From Ifrita kowaldi (Eukaryota > Chordata > Aves > Passeriformes > Cinclosomatidae): a DNA stretch of 64,000 bases. The notes under the pieces were generated by a model, which had not been told where the DNA came from, made no database searches, and saw only the letters and a list, made by a program, of their open reading frames with translations. Every line of letters starts with the position of its first letter. The stretch's first letter is position 1. The translations under genes were made by a program, and so were the position numbers. The stretch is from positions 50,899 through 114,898 of the forward strand of contig VZRS01002417.1 in assembly GCA_013398055.1 (NCBI GenBank). The letters run 5' to 3'. Shown one piece after another: positions 48,881-60,400 of this stretch.

Positions 48881-51800
48881 TGTGTATGAGTTGGACAGTA
48901 AAAGATGACTTTTGCCCTCTGATACATGTCTGGACTTCCTTTTGTCAGCAGTGGGGGACAGCAGTGTCCTAGTGGCAGAACTGGTTTTTGTAGACTTTTT
49001 GACTGCCCTGTTCTGAGGTGTTACTTCCTTTGGTAATTTCTTATTTCCATCCCAGAGAGTAACAGATACATTCTGTGGTCAAGACCTGATGACTACTTGA
49101 AGTTATGTGGTAATTAGTTTATTTAATAAGCAGTTACTTAAATACAAATTACTTCTGGAACAGTTCCATCCTGTATGACTTGCTCTTTGGTACAGAAAAA
49201 TATGTTAATGCATGCTTACTGTTTTCATTTATGGTAATGTTTTTTTAATGAAAAAACATTCTGTCCCTGTTACTGTCTGTAGCACGTTGTCATACCTAGC
49301 TGCCTGACTCTCCTATTCTCTAGTTCTGTTTCAGAGCTTCATCCCACTTGCATTCCCTCTTTTGCATAAGAAAATGGCACAACCTGCTAGAATTGGATTT
49401 GCTCAAACTACTGAGGTGTATCTTACAGCCACAGTACTTGCACATTCTTGTGTGGGCTCTAAGGATTGTCAGGCCATACAACTGATTGTCATAACGGAGC
49501 GAGCCCCTGGTTGCACAGGATTTTATTTTTAAAAGGAAAATTCCTCTGTTTAGATCAAAATTAGGCTATGTGTTTTGGCCAAAACAATGGGTTTTTTCCT
49601 TCTACAAATTAAAATTGTCTCAGTCTACCCAAAAGTAGAAAACTCAGAGAAACCAAGCAGCCAGCTTTAGCCATCTGTATTCCAGCTAACATCTTAACCT
49701 GAGTCTACACTAAGTAAGAAAGAAAGATAATGTTTAGAGGAGAGTTGGTTAAAATAGCCTAATTCTCTTTTAGCTCCTTATCTTCCCGTACCATTCATCC
49801 ACCTACACACACCTGCCTCCTCTTTGTATGTTACTGATCCAAACTCAGAATTAGTTGCAGGCAACAGTCATAGCAAATGGCAACTAAGTGTCTCTTGTGT
49901 GACACAATCTTGCTAGGAGAACTCCACCCTAAAGCAGACAGACTGAGTAGCTGACGCCTGATGTTCCTCCTTTTGCTGACTTCTGTAAAACTGCTGAATT
50001 TAGGTACCTGTATTAATCTACTTTTTAGCCTAGAACTACTTCCCTAGACTGCACAACTAGGAGAGAAACAGAACAAGGCTTTTAACCTGTTACTTCGTAC
50101 TTTTAATACTATTTTCAGGAAATTCCTGAGGTGGTCTTTGCTTCTTTTTATCTGGAGTTTGCAAAGTGGACTGCTGAAATTTTCCCAAGTGGACATAACT
50201 GACTAGGATGCCATAAAAGATGCTGGCAGGATTATTTTCTCATTAACAGCCAGGGACCATTTACTTGTATTTAGGTATTTTATAGAACATGGAGAGAGAA
50301 CACCATGAAAAGAGCCAATGCCTTTATCCAAGATAGCCATCACTGTTGGCCCTGGATGAGGCATTCTGACTTGAAATAAAAAGCTGTGTTGGCAGGAATT
50401 CTGTAAGCCTTGAGTCAGGAACAGGTATGAAAATATCATAGAAGGAAAGCATTCTCTAAAAATGAAGGCAACAGGTGAAGTTATGCCTTCAAAATGAAAA
50501 AACTGATGACCAATGCAAGATGTCACAAACAATTTTAGACACAAGTCACGCAAGTCTGTCCTTTAAGACAGACATAGGTTTTTCTGTGTAAAGTTTGGCT
50601 CTAAAGAAACTACATAAATATGTATACTGAAGACTTGTTATAGTTCCGTATCAGGACTTGGAAAAGAAGCTCAGAGCATTCTGGGAAAACAAGGGTGTAC
50701 ATCCTATATGTGCTAGAATGTTAAATATGATTCTAGAGTCTAGGAAGCTGCAGTTTCCTGCAACTGCCAGAGGTGTACACACTACTGAAGAGCTACGTGT
50801 TTTTAGAATTTAAGTGAAGGGCTTGAAAGTCTAAGATTTTCCTTAAAATCTCTTATGTTATCAACCAAAAATCTCTTCAGGCCTACAGCATCTACTCTTT
50901 ACAGAGCTTCACCATTCTTTTGTGGTCCCCCACCCTGAGAACATGCCGTAGCCTGCGTATTCGTGTGGAATAGCTTCGAGATGGCTTTCTCTTCATCCCA
51001 CCCTTCTCTTCTCACAAGGGCACCACTGCTTTCTTCATGAGCCCCATCTGTTCTTTATGTTTTTGGGGTCTCCATACGCCTCTGTGTCAATGTCTTTTTC
51101 ATTGATCCTTAAGCATAATACAATGGTTCCCAATCTCATTACTTATTTTGTGAACTTGCAAAGCTCTTGCAGGAAGAGCTACTGTAGCTGTAGTCTGGCC
51201 TGTCCCCAGCACCACACTGGCTCTGCCTACAGGCTGCAACACCAATCCTGTGGCTCCTGAGCAGCTCTCTGCTGACCAGTCACAAGACAGTTCCTGTAAA
51301 ACAGTTACAAAGGATTCAAATTAAATAGTTCCTCACTCCTCAGAAAGTAAACCTCACCCATGGGAAGTACCTGATTTACATATATGGACAACTGGAACTC
51401 CCTACAAAAGTTTACCCAGAACAGAGGCATCAACAAAGACCACTGCATCAACTAAGGAGTTAGTACAGATTATAAGAAAGAGTTTTGTTATCTTTGGATT
51501 TATATATAATTTATGCCAAAAGTGGCAAAAAGTGATGGGGAGATTTATTGTACTAACCTGTCTACAATATGTATACAGACATCATGTTTGCATTAGTCTG
51601 TTCTCCTAAGAGATTGCTACAAATAGAGGTGAAGGAAAAACAAACCCTGAACTTTGCTGCCCAAAATGTACACACTGTAATCGCCTTTGTTTAGAAAATT
51701 ACATCCATGCAGTCTGCCAAACCTTCCTCCCCTTTCCCATCTGCACCCTCTGTGTGTATCAATGAAGTGCTCTTGCTTATGGATTTCAAGTGGTAGCAGG

Positions 51801-54560
51801 TGAGAGTGGTTTATAAATTCATTAAAAGGCTGAAATGTCTTAACTCCACCATTTGCTTCTCTGTATGCTTCTTTTTTATACTAACACAAACTGAATCATA
51901 AAGGGACATGAAATTAATGCATCTACATTCTCAACCCATTATAAAAATCTTATTTGAACGTATTGGTAACAAACTAAGAAAGGAGTAATTTCTTTAGTAG
52001 AAGCTCTAAGATGTATTAAAATGGGAACAAATTAGATGGGAACAAAGAAAGCATTCAAATACAACTCTTCTGTTAACAAAAATTAACAAATTCAATTTTC
52101 ATTAAAAAGTGGTAGCACACCTCAGAAAACAGCTTTACAGCAGCCCTGATTAAACAAAGATTCAATATTCCTTAGTTTTCAATATCTGGACCCTCTTTTG
52201 CTGTACCCTGTCCCTATTTATGCCTTCGTACAAAGATTTATATATCTATGTGAAAGAAATGCCACTAATGTTCAGTAGAACCATTTTAGTCTAATTATTT
52301 TAGAACAGATTATTATTGCTTCTGTATCTATTTACCATGTCTTAGGCTGTCATTTTGCCAGCTGTTCTAGCTGTCGTACCTCTCCTGTTGGTGTATAAAC
52401 AAATTGCAGAAATGGTGGAAAAGTGATTATTCAAAATTATTCATAACCTATTTTTTTTGGTAAATGAGATTATAAAATATATTTTCAGATGGATGTCAGT
52501 GCAAGTCAAAACACTTTACTTGCACAACATTATTTAAGAAGTCTAAGTGAATTTGTATGTTCTAATAAAACAATTGCAATGCATTGCAACCACTTCAAAA
52601 CTACTTGGTGTACATTCTACTTTATCTAAAATTATAAACACTTCTGTCTTCATTGATAGCAGTAGAAAAAACAAACTTTTAAGTGTCAAGAATGTTTCTT
52701 ACATCTATTGCAGCTTCTACTATTTTTCTAGTACAAAATATAAATGTGCAGTACTGCTTTTAAAAGAAAACAGAAGAGCATTTATTCTGAGTGGGTTTAT
52801 GACTTCTTAGCAATTACCTCATTGCTTTGCTAGTTTAGGGTTTTTTTTGCTTTTGGGCTGTGTAACCTGGAAATCATTGTATTGTACTCTGTAAGGAAAC
52901 CACCATGTCAATGGCCACCATTCCCTATTTAGCCTTTCCACAAAGTTGAGTTTTGATTCTACGGTCATTTATGCATGGAGATAATCCCTGATTTGTTCAT
53001 CTGTGCCTGCATTTACACAAAAGACAATCCAAGTAATCAAAAGTCTTGTTGCTAAGTCCAAAATACTTCTGAGCAATAAATCAAGCATGTTAAAAGTTTC
53101 ATCTAGTTTTCATTCATTTCTTTTTTTCATCTGTCTGAGCTAATAGTCTGACTCTGCAGGTATTTAAATAACAAATAGTATTTTTAGAATTTGACTGCAG
53201 TGCTGATACATGGTACATTTCTTTTGTAGATTGCTAATTCCAAGTATTACTGAGTAAACAGGGTCTTACATACAACTGGATTTTAAAAACAAACACAAGT
53301 CTTAGCAGTTTTCCAGTCTATCCTAGGTGCTTTAACAAGTTTCTGAGAGTATAGCTGCATTTGTCATCTATTTATTTTGTCTTTTTATCTGTTATATATT
53401 GTTAGAAAAATATGTAAATAAAATATCCAGCCATTTGGAAAAGTCTGTTATTTAAATATAAGCTGTATGTTGTACCCCTGAGTTCACGTATTTTTGCTTT
53501 TGTCCTGTCTCACATCATCACTGCCTGTGGAAGAGCTCCCCAGAGACGAATCTGTATCCTTGAACACTTAAGCTACCCCGCTTGTATCCCCTGCCTTACC
53601 CTCTGTGGCAAAGGGCATAGATAAAGTTTGTTCCCTTTACAAGAACTGAGTTCTGTAATTCTGTGATAAGACCAGGACCAAGAGTGGGACTCCCTCACAT
53701 GCCCGGTTTCAGTAGTAGCAGGAAGGTTGTCCGTACATAAGCATCACTCCAGAGTTCGAACTGTGAGTCGACACTGGACAGACTTAAAACTTCCACAACA
53801 CTTCTGTCCATGGAAAGCATTCTCAATCCTGCCATTCCACGTGACACAAAAAGGGAAAAATCTAGAACGCTTCAGCTAACACTAATATGTAGCCTAAGTG
53901 GCACTGACAAATCTTACACTTAAATCATTACAGAAGTTTCTTGAAGCCTTCAGTTTTCTACAGATTTATAAAAGTTGCTCTGTTACTCCGTGTGGGCATT
54001 AATATCACTTTATGCAATGATGAGAGAGACTGTGGATGTTGTAGGCATTTACATCCATGACGCTGAAGGAAGGGAAGGCAGTGATCACAGCGGTAAGTAA
54101 TGTGCCAGCTAATGGAAACCTCTGCTCCACACAAAGGAATGGAACTACTCAGTCCCTGCCTACAGAATCATCCCCAGTGTCCATACAAGAGGAGCTGTTT
54201 ACCGCAGGTGTTTTTGGTTTTTCTTCATACCTTAAAATAAAAGGAAGAATTCAAGGTAGAACTCACGGACGTGAATTTGGATATTCAGAATAAACTACTT
54301 AGAGAATTGTCCTGCTTCACAAACACTCCTGATAGCCATCCACTGGCCTGACTTTAAATGCTGACACCCTGCAGCTGTGCAGCACAGAAGTTACTGTGTA
54401 TTTCGGAGTAGGGCCATCGCCCAGAGCCTGCCCGCTTACGTACTTACACCGCTTACACGCTCAGCTTTATTTACTTCTTCATGTCGACCCCGCACTGGAA
54501 ACACGGATCACACAGACTAGCAGTTACCTGTGGAGCTACGGAGCTAATGAGCCTCCCACG
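48881..54560. other. Intergenic region between USP45 and the next gene
   Basis: About 5.7 kb of AT-rich DNA. Open frames such as 50203-50553 (minus, 116 codons) and 52547-52810 (plus) have no recognised domain or splice context. A perfect 10-bp inverted repeat lies at 49236-49260. No RNA gene or mobile element was recognised. Confidence 0.6.
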
Positions 54561-55180
54561 GGCCTCCTCACACTATCGCAGGCGGGAAGATGAATCCCGC
54601 TTGATTCCCACCGCTCCCAGGCAGGAGCCCGTCCCCGCCTTCTTCTCCCGCCGCGGCTGCCATGGAGAGCTGCCAGCGGCAGAACCGGCGGGGCTGCCCG
54701 CAGTAAAGATGGCGGCGCTGCGGCTCCCCGCCGGGGCAGGGGAAACGGGAAGCGCCGCCCGGCCGCCCTCAACAAAGATGGCGCCGGCAGGCGCCCGTGC
54801 ATGCCAGGCGAGGGTCAGCACCGTGACGCCTTTCACTTCCGGGTGAGCGCCAGCAGGCGCCATATTGTCTTGTCCGTGAAGACGAGGAGCGATAGCGGGG
54901 GCAGCGCGGCCGCGGAGCGGCGGCACCGGCGGCGGCGGGGGAGCGCGTAAGTAGCGGGGTGGGCTGTGCTCGCCGGCGCTCCCGGGGGGCCGGCGGGTGT
55001 CGCTGGCCCGGTCTTCCGCTTCGCTCCGAGNGGGAGAGGCCGGTGCCGAGCGCGCGACCTCGCGGGGACGGCGATTCTGGGATGCTGGGAGCGCGCAGCC
55101 GGGCCGGCCGAGCCGGGGGAGCCGCCGGCTGCTGGGGAAGCAGCGCCCGTGGATGCGCGGGGGAGAGCGGCTACTTGGTT
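54560..55180 (+). promoter_or_regulatory. PNISR: CpG-island promoter of the downstream gene (probably PNISR)
   Basis: Sharp rise to GC/CpG-rich sequence. It contains two AAGATGGCG motifs (about 54706-54714 and 54776-54784), an inverted CGCCATATTG (about 54858), all YY1-type elements, and an ETS-type ACTTCCGGG near 54835. No TATA box. The N at 55031 lies in the island. Assignment to PNISR is by conserved gene order only. Confidence 0.7.
54855..54946 (+). other. PNISR: Putative non-coding first exon of PNISR
   Basis: Directly after the YY1-type CGCCATATTG the sequence runs without ATG to a very strong donor gcgc|gtaagt (intron starts 54947). The start is a guess based on YY1 elements often lying at transcription starts. 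PNISR (an SR-related nuclear-speckle protein) follows USP45 in the same orientation in other vertebrates. Its coding start (MWDQGG-type) was searched for by eye up to 64000 and not found, so it should lie beyond the window. Confidence 0.45.
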
Positions 55181-55544
55181 TAGCCGGTAACCTAGTTAGG
55201 GAAGCAACATGTGTGCTGGGATTTGGTAGTTGGCTGTGTCAGCAGCCTGGCTCCTGCGGATGAAATGTATTTGTGGGATATTTGTGCTGTTTCATGGGTT
55301 TCGTGGCCGTTCCTATGAGTTCGTTCCACTGGAGGGCTCCAGAGAACTAAAATTCACAGAGCAGCATTTGTAAGATACCTGGACCAGTAGCTTGGCAAGC
55401 GCAGGGTGTTTTTAAATGGAGCCTCAAACAGATGATGGGTTTGAAAGCCTTTTTGCTTTTGGCACTTATCCCTGCAGGTTCTCTGTACTTCATTAGACAA
55501 TTCCACAAAGTTGTTGAAGTGAACTTTAATGGGATGTGCTAGGC

Positions 55545-55985
55545 TTTACAGTTAAGGATGGAGCCACGGAAGTGTTCAGGGGGACTGGAACCCCTCTCCT
55601 ATGAAGACAGGCAAAGAGAGTTGGGATTGTTCATCCTGGAGAAGAGAAGGCGCCAGAAAGACCTTCTTGCGGTCTTTCAGTATTTAAAGGGGGCATGTAA
55701 GAAAGATGGAGAGATGGAGAAAGACTTGTTATCAGGGCCCTGGACAAGGGACAACAGTTATAAAATGAAATTTAGATTTTTGGATATAAGGAAGAAATTT
55801 CTTATGGTAAGGGCAGTGAAACAGTGGAGCAGGTTTCCCTGAGAAGTTGCACATGCCCATGATTGGAAATGTCCGAGATCAGGTTGGACAGAGTATTCCT
55901 CAGCATCATTTCATGCAAGATGTCAGACTAGATGGTCTTTGAAGGTCCCTTCCAACCCAGAGCACTGGATGATTCTATGATGTGC
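55545..55985 (+). mobile_element. CR1 LINE 3-prime fragment
   Basis: Clear CR1 order: aacccctctcctatgaagac, aggcaaagagagttgggatt, ttcatcctggagaagagaag, cagtatttaaagggggc, aagaaagatggagag, ttggatataaggaagaaatt, gaaggtcccttccaaccc and gattctatga. The 94-codon open frame inside it (55558-55842) is CR1 3-prime-region sequence, not a host gene. It lies about 0.6 kb after the putative first exon. Confidence 0.95.
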
Positions 55986-57410
55986 TACCCCAGCTGAAAT
56001 GTTCTAAGTTTCTGTAACAAATTACTGCGCAGAGTATTCAGCCACCTTGGTTGTTGTTCGTTTCTTCGCTTACGGTTACACCTGTAAATGTTTTCAAGCA
56101 AACGGTCTATTGGAAGGTGTGAGATACAGGGAGCAAGGGTTGCCCTAAAAGTTTTGTTTTAAGGCAGAGTCAGCCACCTTTCGAAGAGGGGGAATGGTGG
56201 TCTTCTAAGCATGAGGCATGTGTACCAGCAGAGAGTATTCTAACATCATTTTCCAAAGGCAGGGTTACAAATTCCAGTCCAGACAAACACCTGTGTTGTT
56301 GGTACGAGTAAGAAACCTCTTTTTGGCGTCTAAAATGGCTCTCATGGGGGTGACGGATGCTGTGGCTCCCCTGCCTGTAGAACAGAGGGGGAACTGAAAG
56401 TCTCGGCTTTGTCCAGGGACGAGTCGCTGGCATTACTGACAGACAAGCTCCTGGTTTTTAATTTGTTTGGTGCAGCAGCAAATCTTGTGTCATCTCTACT
56501 GTTATACCATTACAAGACTTCCTGTAGTGTCTTTGTCCCAGTTGACATACAAACTGCTCTGGTAAGAGTGCTTTCTCTGCTTCGGGCTCAGGGGTGTTGT
56601 AGGGTTTAAGAGTCCACAAATTTAGCACAGTTCCACAATTTTTTAGTGGTTAACTCACCTTATAAGCTGTAGTGGTAGAGTGGAGTCATAACCGTGTTTG
56701 ATTTTTAGTTAGGTGCAGGATTATGCAAAGGTCCTGTGGGGACAGGAGTGTCCAGTCTCAACTCTTTTCATTACTGAGGTGTGTAGTGATTCTAAGTCTG
56801 CTTTTGGTGACAAATAATATTTTGGGTAGGTGTTATTAAAGTGTTCTTACTTTCATCACTAGCTGATCCCTTATGAAGTGATGACTGTAGTTATCGTTGA
56901 GGATAATATCTGCTCATGACCAGCAAGGAGCAGTTGTTTATTTAGCTACTGGTACTATTAATTTTTTGTGCAGACCATGTTCATGGCAGAGGAAGTTGCA
57001 GATGGACCATTCACTTCAGAAAAAAAATAACGCCATGTTACAGGGCTAATTGAAGATCCTGCATCAGGACTTCCAGCGGAATGGTACATGAAAAGAATAA
57101 TCAGACTGGACTTTTTTTTCCCCCCCCAAACTAAGTAGAGTTTTGACTTAAACTGCCTAAGTTATGATAACGTTTCTGTGGTAGTAAATGTTCTAGCAGT
57201 GATTTTGGTACTTTATGGTAATCAAATTATGTGTTTGTCCTTATGTCTTAGAAATACAAAAAATAAGTAAATGATACCTGGCTTCCAATACCTTTTGCTC
57301 TTTTAAAAAAGAGTTGTGTTCAGCTCAGTGGATATGTGGATTTAAGTTTGAAATGGCAGACCTTGGAAGCTGTACTCCTCAAGTGACTCCCTGAAGAAGA
57401 TTTCACAGTA

Positions 57411-57461
57411 CTTTCTTTTCTTTTCTTTTTCTTTTTTTTTCCCTTTTTTTCCCTTTTTTTT
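57411..57461 (+). repeat. Pyrimidine-rich tract
   Basis: About 50 bases almost purely C and T (cttttc and ccctttttt units); low-complexity sequence. Confidence 0.85.
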
Positions 57462-60400
57462 AAAAATTTGACCTTTGTTCACACTGCTTTATCTTGTTAG
57501 CACTGTAAATATTAGTCAGACGTACTGATGTGTGAACTGGGTTCTGGAAAACTTCATGGATACTGAGCAAGTTGTTTTCATCAGTTCGTTTTCTGGTCCT
57601 GTATTTTGGATCTTGGTTACACATTTGAAAAGCCTCTGTTCTTCAGTCTGAGAAAGAACAGTTCTGATGTTAAAAATGCAGTGGAGCAAAGTTTACTTCC
57701 AGCATTTTAGTGATACAGAACTATAAGTGAGCTGGAAGATTTAACATGTTCTTTGACTTGTCATCATGCTAACAGATCCCAGCAGGTATAAAGATACAGC
57801 TTCTGGCTCTCAAGAGGAGAAAAGATGCATAGAATCTGGGCGTTAAATATGTGCAACAACTTAGGGTGGTGCCCTTGATGATGTATAGAAGTCTTCTGCC
57901 AAGTGAAAGTGCAATGAGTGAAACAGAGTAGCAGGCAAGACAGTTACTTTAACTTCTGATTTGTTGCAGACTTAACTCATGCCACAAATACTTAATTTTC
58001 TAATCAGCTGAGTATAATATAGTAGTAAATGCTAATTCTCCCAAGTAAAATGGAAGCTGGTATGTTTTTGTCTGAGTGATGGTATGCATTTTTTATGAGT
58101 GAATGTGTCTGCAGACCCTCTGTAGTAACTTGCAGTGTTCATTGCTATGTGGATGCATAGGATACAGCGCTTTTCCAGACTCCCAGATCTTTTTAACTGC
58201 AGAAGTGTTCTGACTTACCTGAGTCTCCTATGCCAGGATCTCCAGCTGATGATAATTCTTGTGACACCCTTTCTGCATTAAATTTTCCTCTTGGTAGGGG
58301 GGCGCCTTTGGGTATGCAAAGCTCTTTTTCTTGTGCTGTTCTCCTCAGTTGTACAAATTCTTACAGAAAAGTATCCTTTATTCCAGTGACACAGTCATGG
58401 AAGAAGTGCTCAGTTTACATCTCCTTCCAGTTTGGAGTACTTTGAAATAGACATCTTTGGAGTTTGTACAATGTGTGTCCATTATTGTCTTTGGATTACA
58501 GCTTGGTTGGATAGTGATAATACCATGGATGAGCTGCTCTTTCTAATTACTTGGGAGAGCTATATGAACTGTTGGTGTTGTATCCCTTGAGTATTTATCC
58601 ACTAGTCCTTCCAACCTCATCGGTGATGTCTTTCCTATCATGGCCCTGTTGAAGCAATAGCATAGTGGGAGGAAAGGGAAGGGGGAAACAGCTTTCCAGC
58701 AGCACTTGTTCAGCTTGAACTCTAGGTGGTACGGGCCTGATTCCTGTCTTTCTGCTAACTGCTTTGATCCTGGCATGGTGAATGTAGGGTTAGATTTATC
58801 CTGCTTGCAACTGAACAGTTAGACAAAATGCATCATGGAAACTCATCGTAAGCTTTCAGTCACTGTGCTAAAACTTCACAGGGTCAATACCAGCTACCTT
58901 GAATGAAAGATAAAAACCTTACATTAGAATAAGGCACCCACATGAAAGATCAAGAAATCAGGCTATTGGTTTCAAGGAGCTCTGCTTCTGAAACATCTCC
59001 ATTTTCCTTTAGGTTCACCTTCAGAGCCTGAGTCTGTATGAGATAAAGAAACTCTGTCCACAGAGTGTGTGATGCTTTTGAGATCCTTCTCAAGATGTGA
59101 CATGGATGACTTCTGTAGCCCAGGTTCTACAAAGAGTGTCAGAGGCTAATGTGCCTTTGCTGCTTGTATTGTCTTAAGCTCACACGAAAAGATAACCTAG
59201 CTAATGACACTGAATGTTTAGTAATAATTTGTTTCAAAACCAGTTTGTTACAAACCAGGACTCCTACCTCTTGGGGTCTTTCCCTTCAACTATGTAGACC
59301 TAAATATAGTCAAAAAGTCATGGCTGCACTGTCAGGATATCTTAGAGGATGTGGAACATCTGTCTAGCTTTTTCTTTTTTTGGTTGGTTTTGTTTTTGAC
59401 CTAGATATCTGACCTGTGAATGGAGTGCGAAAGAGTGCCAAAGACTAGCTGTATAGAGATTCTCCAAGTATGCATGGTGGCCTGCTCTTTCAGCTTCCTT
59501 GTTTATTTAGGTAATGGATATTTCTTTGCTAAATGCAATGCCTGTTTGGAATGCCTGCAAGACAAGATTTTTAGTCACCAGAAAAACTTCTGCAGCTGTG
59601 TGTTAAGAATTTAATTTGCAAGTAAAACTTGTCAGGCCATCTTGTGTCATATATTGACCTGCTCTTCAGGAATGATGAGTAGCATGATCAGAAAGGTGAT
59701 GCAACAGCCTCCCCTCAGCATGAGAAAGCTCTTGGTTATTGGCTGTGGGTTCTGTAGGTTCCAGAATCATTAGTCTGCTTGTCTACAAGGCTGAATAAAT
59801 CAGACCGCCAGATTGTGCCCTGAGGATCAGGTCCAATGATATTGATGTCTGACGCAGGAGTTCCTCACCTTGATCTCTTCAGCTCATGACACAGCAGAAG
59901 GTGTGTGCCACTCTCCTTCTAGTGACAGCTTTATTCCTAGGCCTTCTCCTAATGTCTTGGAGTTGAGATAGTCTAGCTTCTAACAAATATTTGATTTCAT
60001 GTTCCAAGCAATACTTTTTTCTCATTGCTAAGGTATTTCACTTCCATGAATTTCCTGGCAAGCCATTCAGAATCTCTGTATCTGCTGCAGAAGCCGTTGA
60101 GCTGTAAGGTGTTCTGCGTAGTTAGGATGTTGTGTAACATTCATATTGGGAAGAAGCAGATTGTCAGAGTGATGGGAGTTACTTAGTAGGAGCAAGTGTG
60201 CAAGATGTACTCTTCTGGACAGCTTGGTATGGTTAGTTATCTTCTTGATGCTTTTCTGGAGCTGAGCTGACTTTCTAAGTCTCTGTGCTTCTTGTCTTGT
60301 ACTAGCTGCATGAATTGGAACAATTCAGTTTATCCATTAGCTGTATTAAATTTTATTTAGGGACGGATCTTGCTTATCTTTCCAGGGGAAGTTTCTTGGT

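Noticed and set aside
50203..50553. 116-codon minus-strand frame in the intergenic region
   Set aside because: No similarity recognised, no splice or poly(A) context, and length is within chance for this much sequence.
54481..54926. Open frames of about 120 codons on both strands of the second CpG island
   Set aside because: Long open frames are expected in GC-rich DNA; they overlap promoter motifs and show no domain.
55558..55842. 94-codon frame near the second CpG island, at first a candidate PNISR exon
   Set aside because: The sequence is the CR1 3-prime region, not a host gene.
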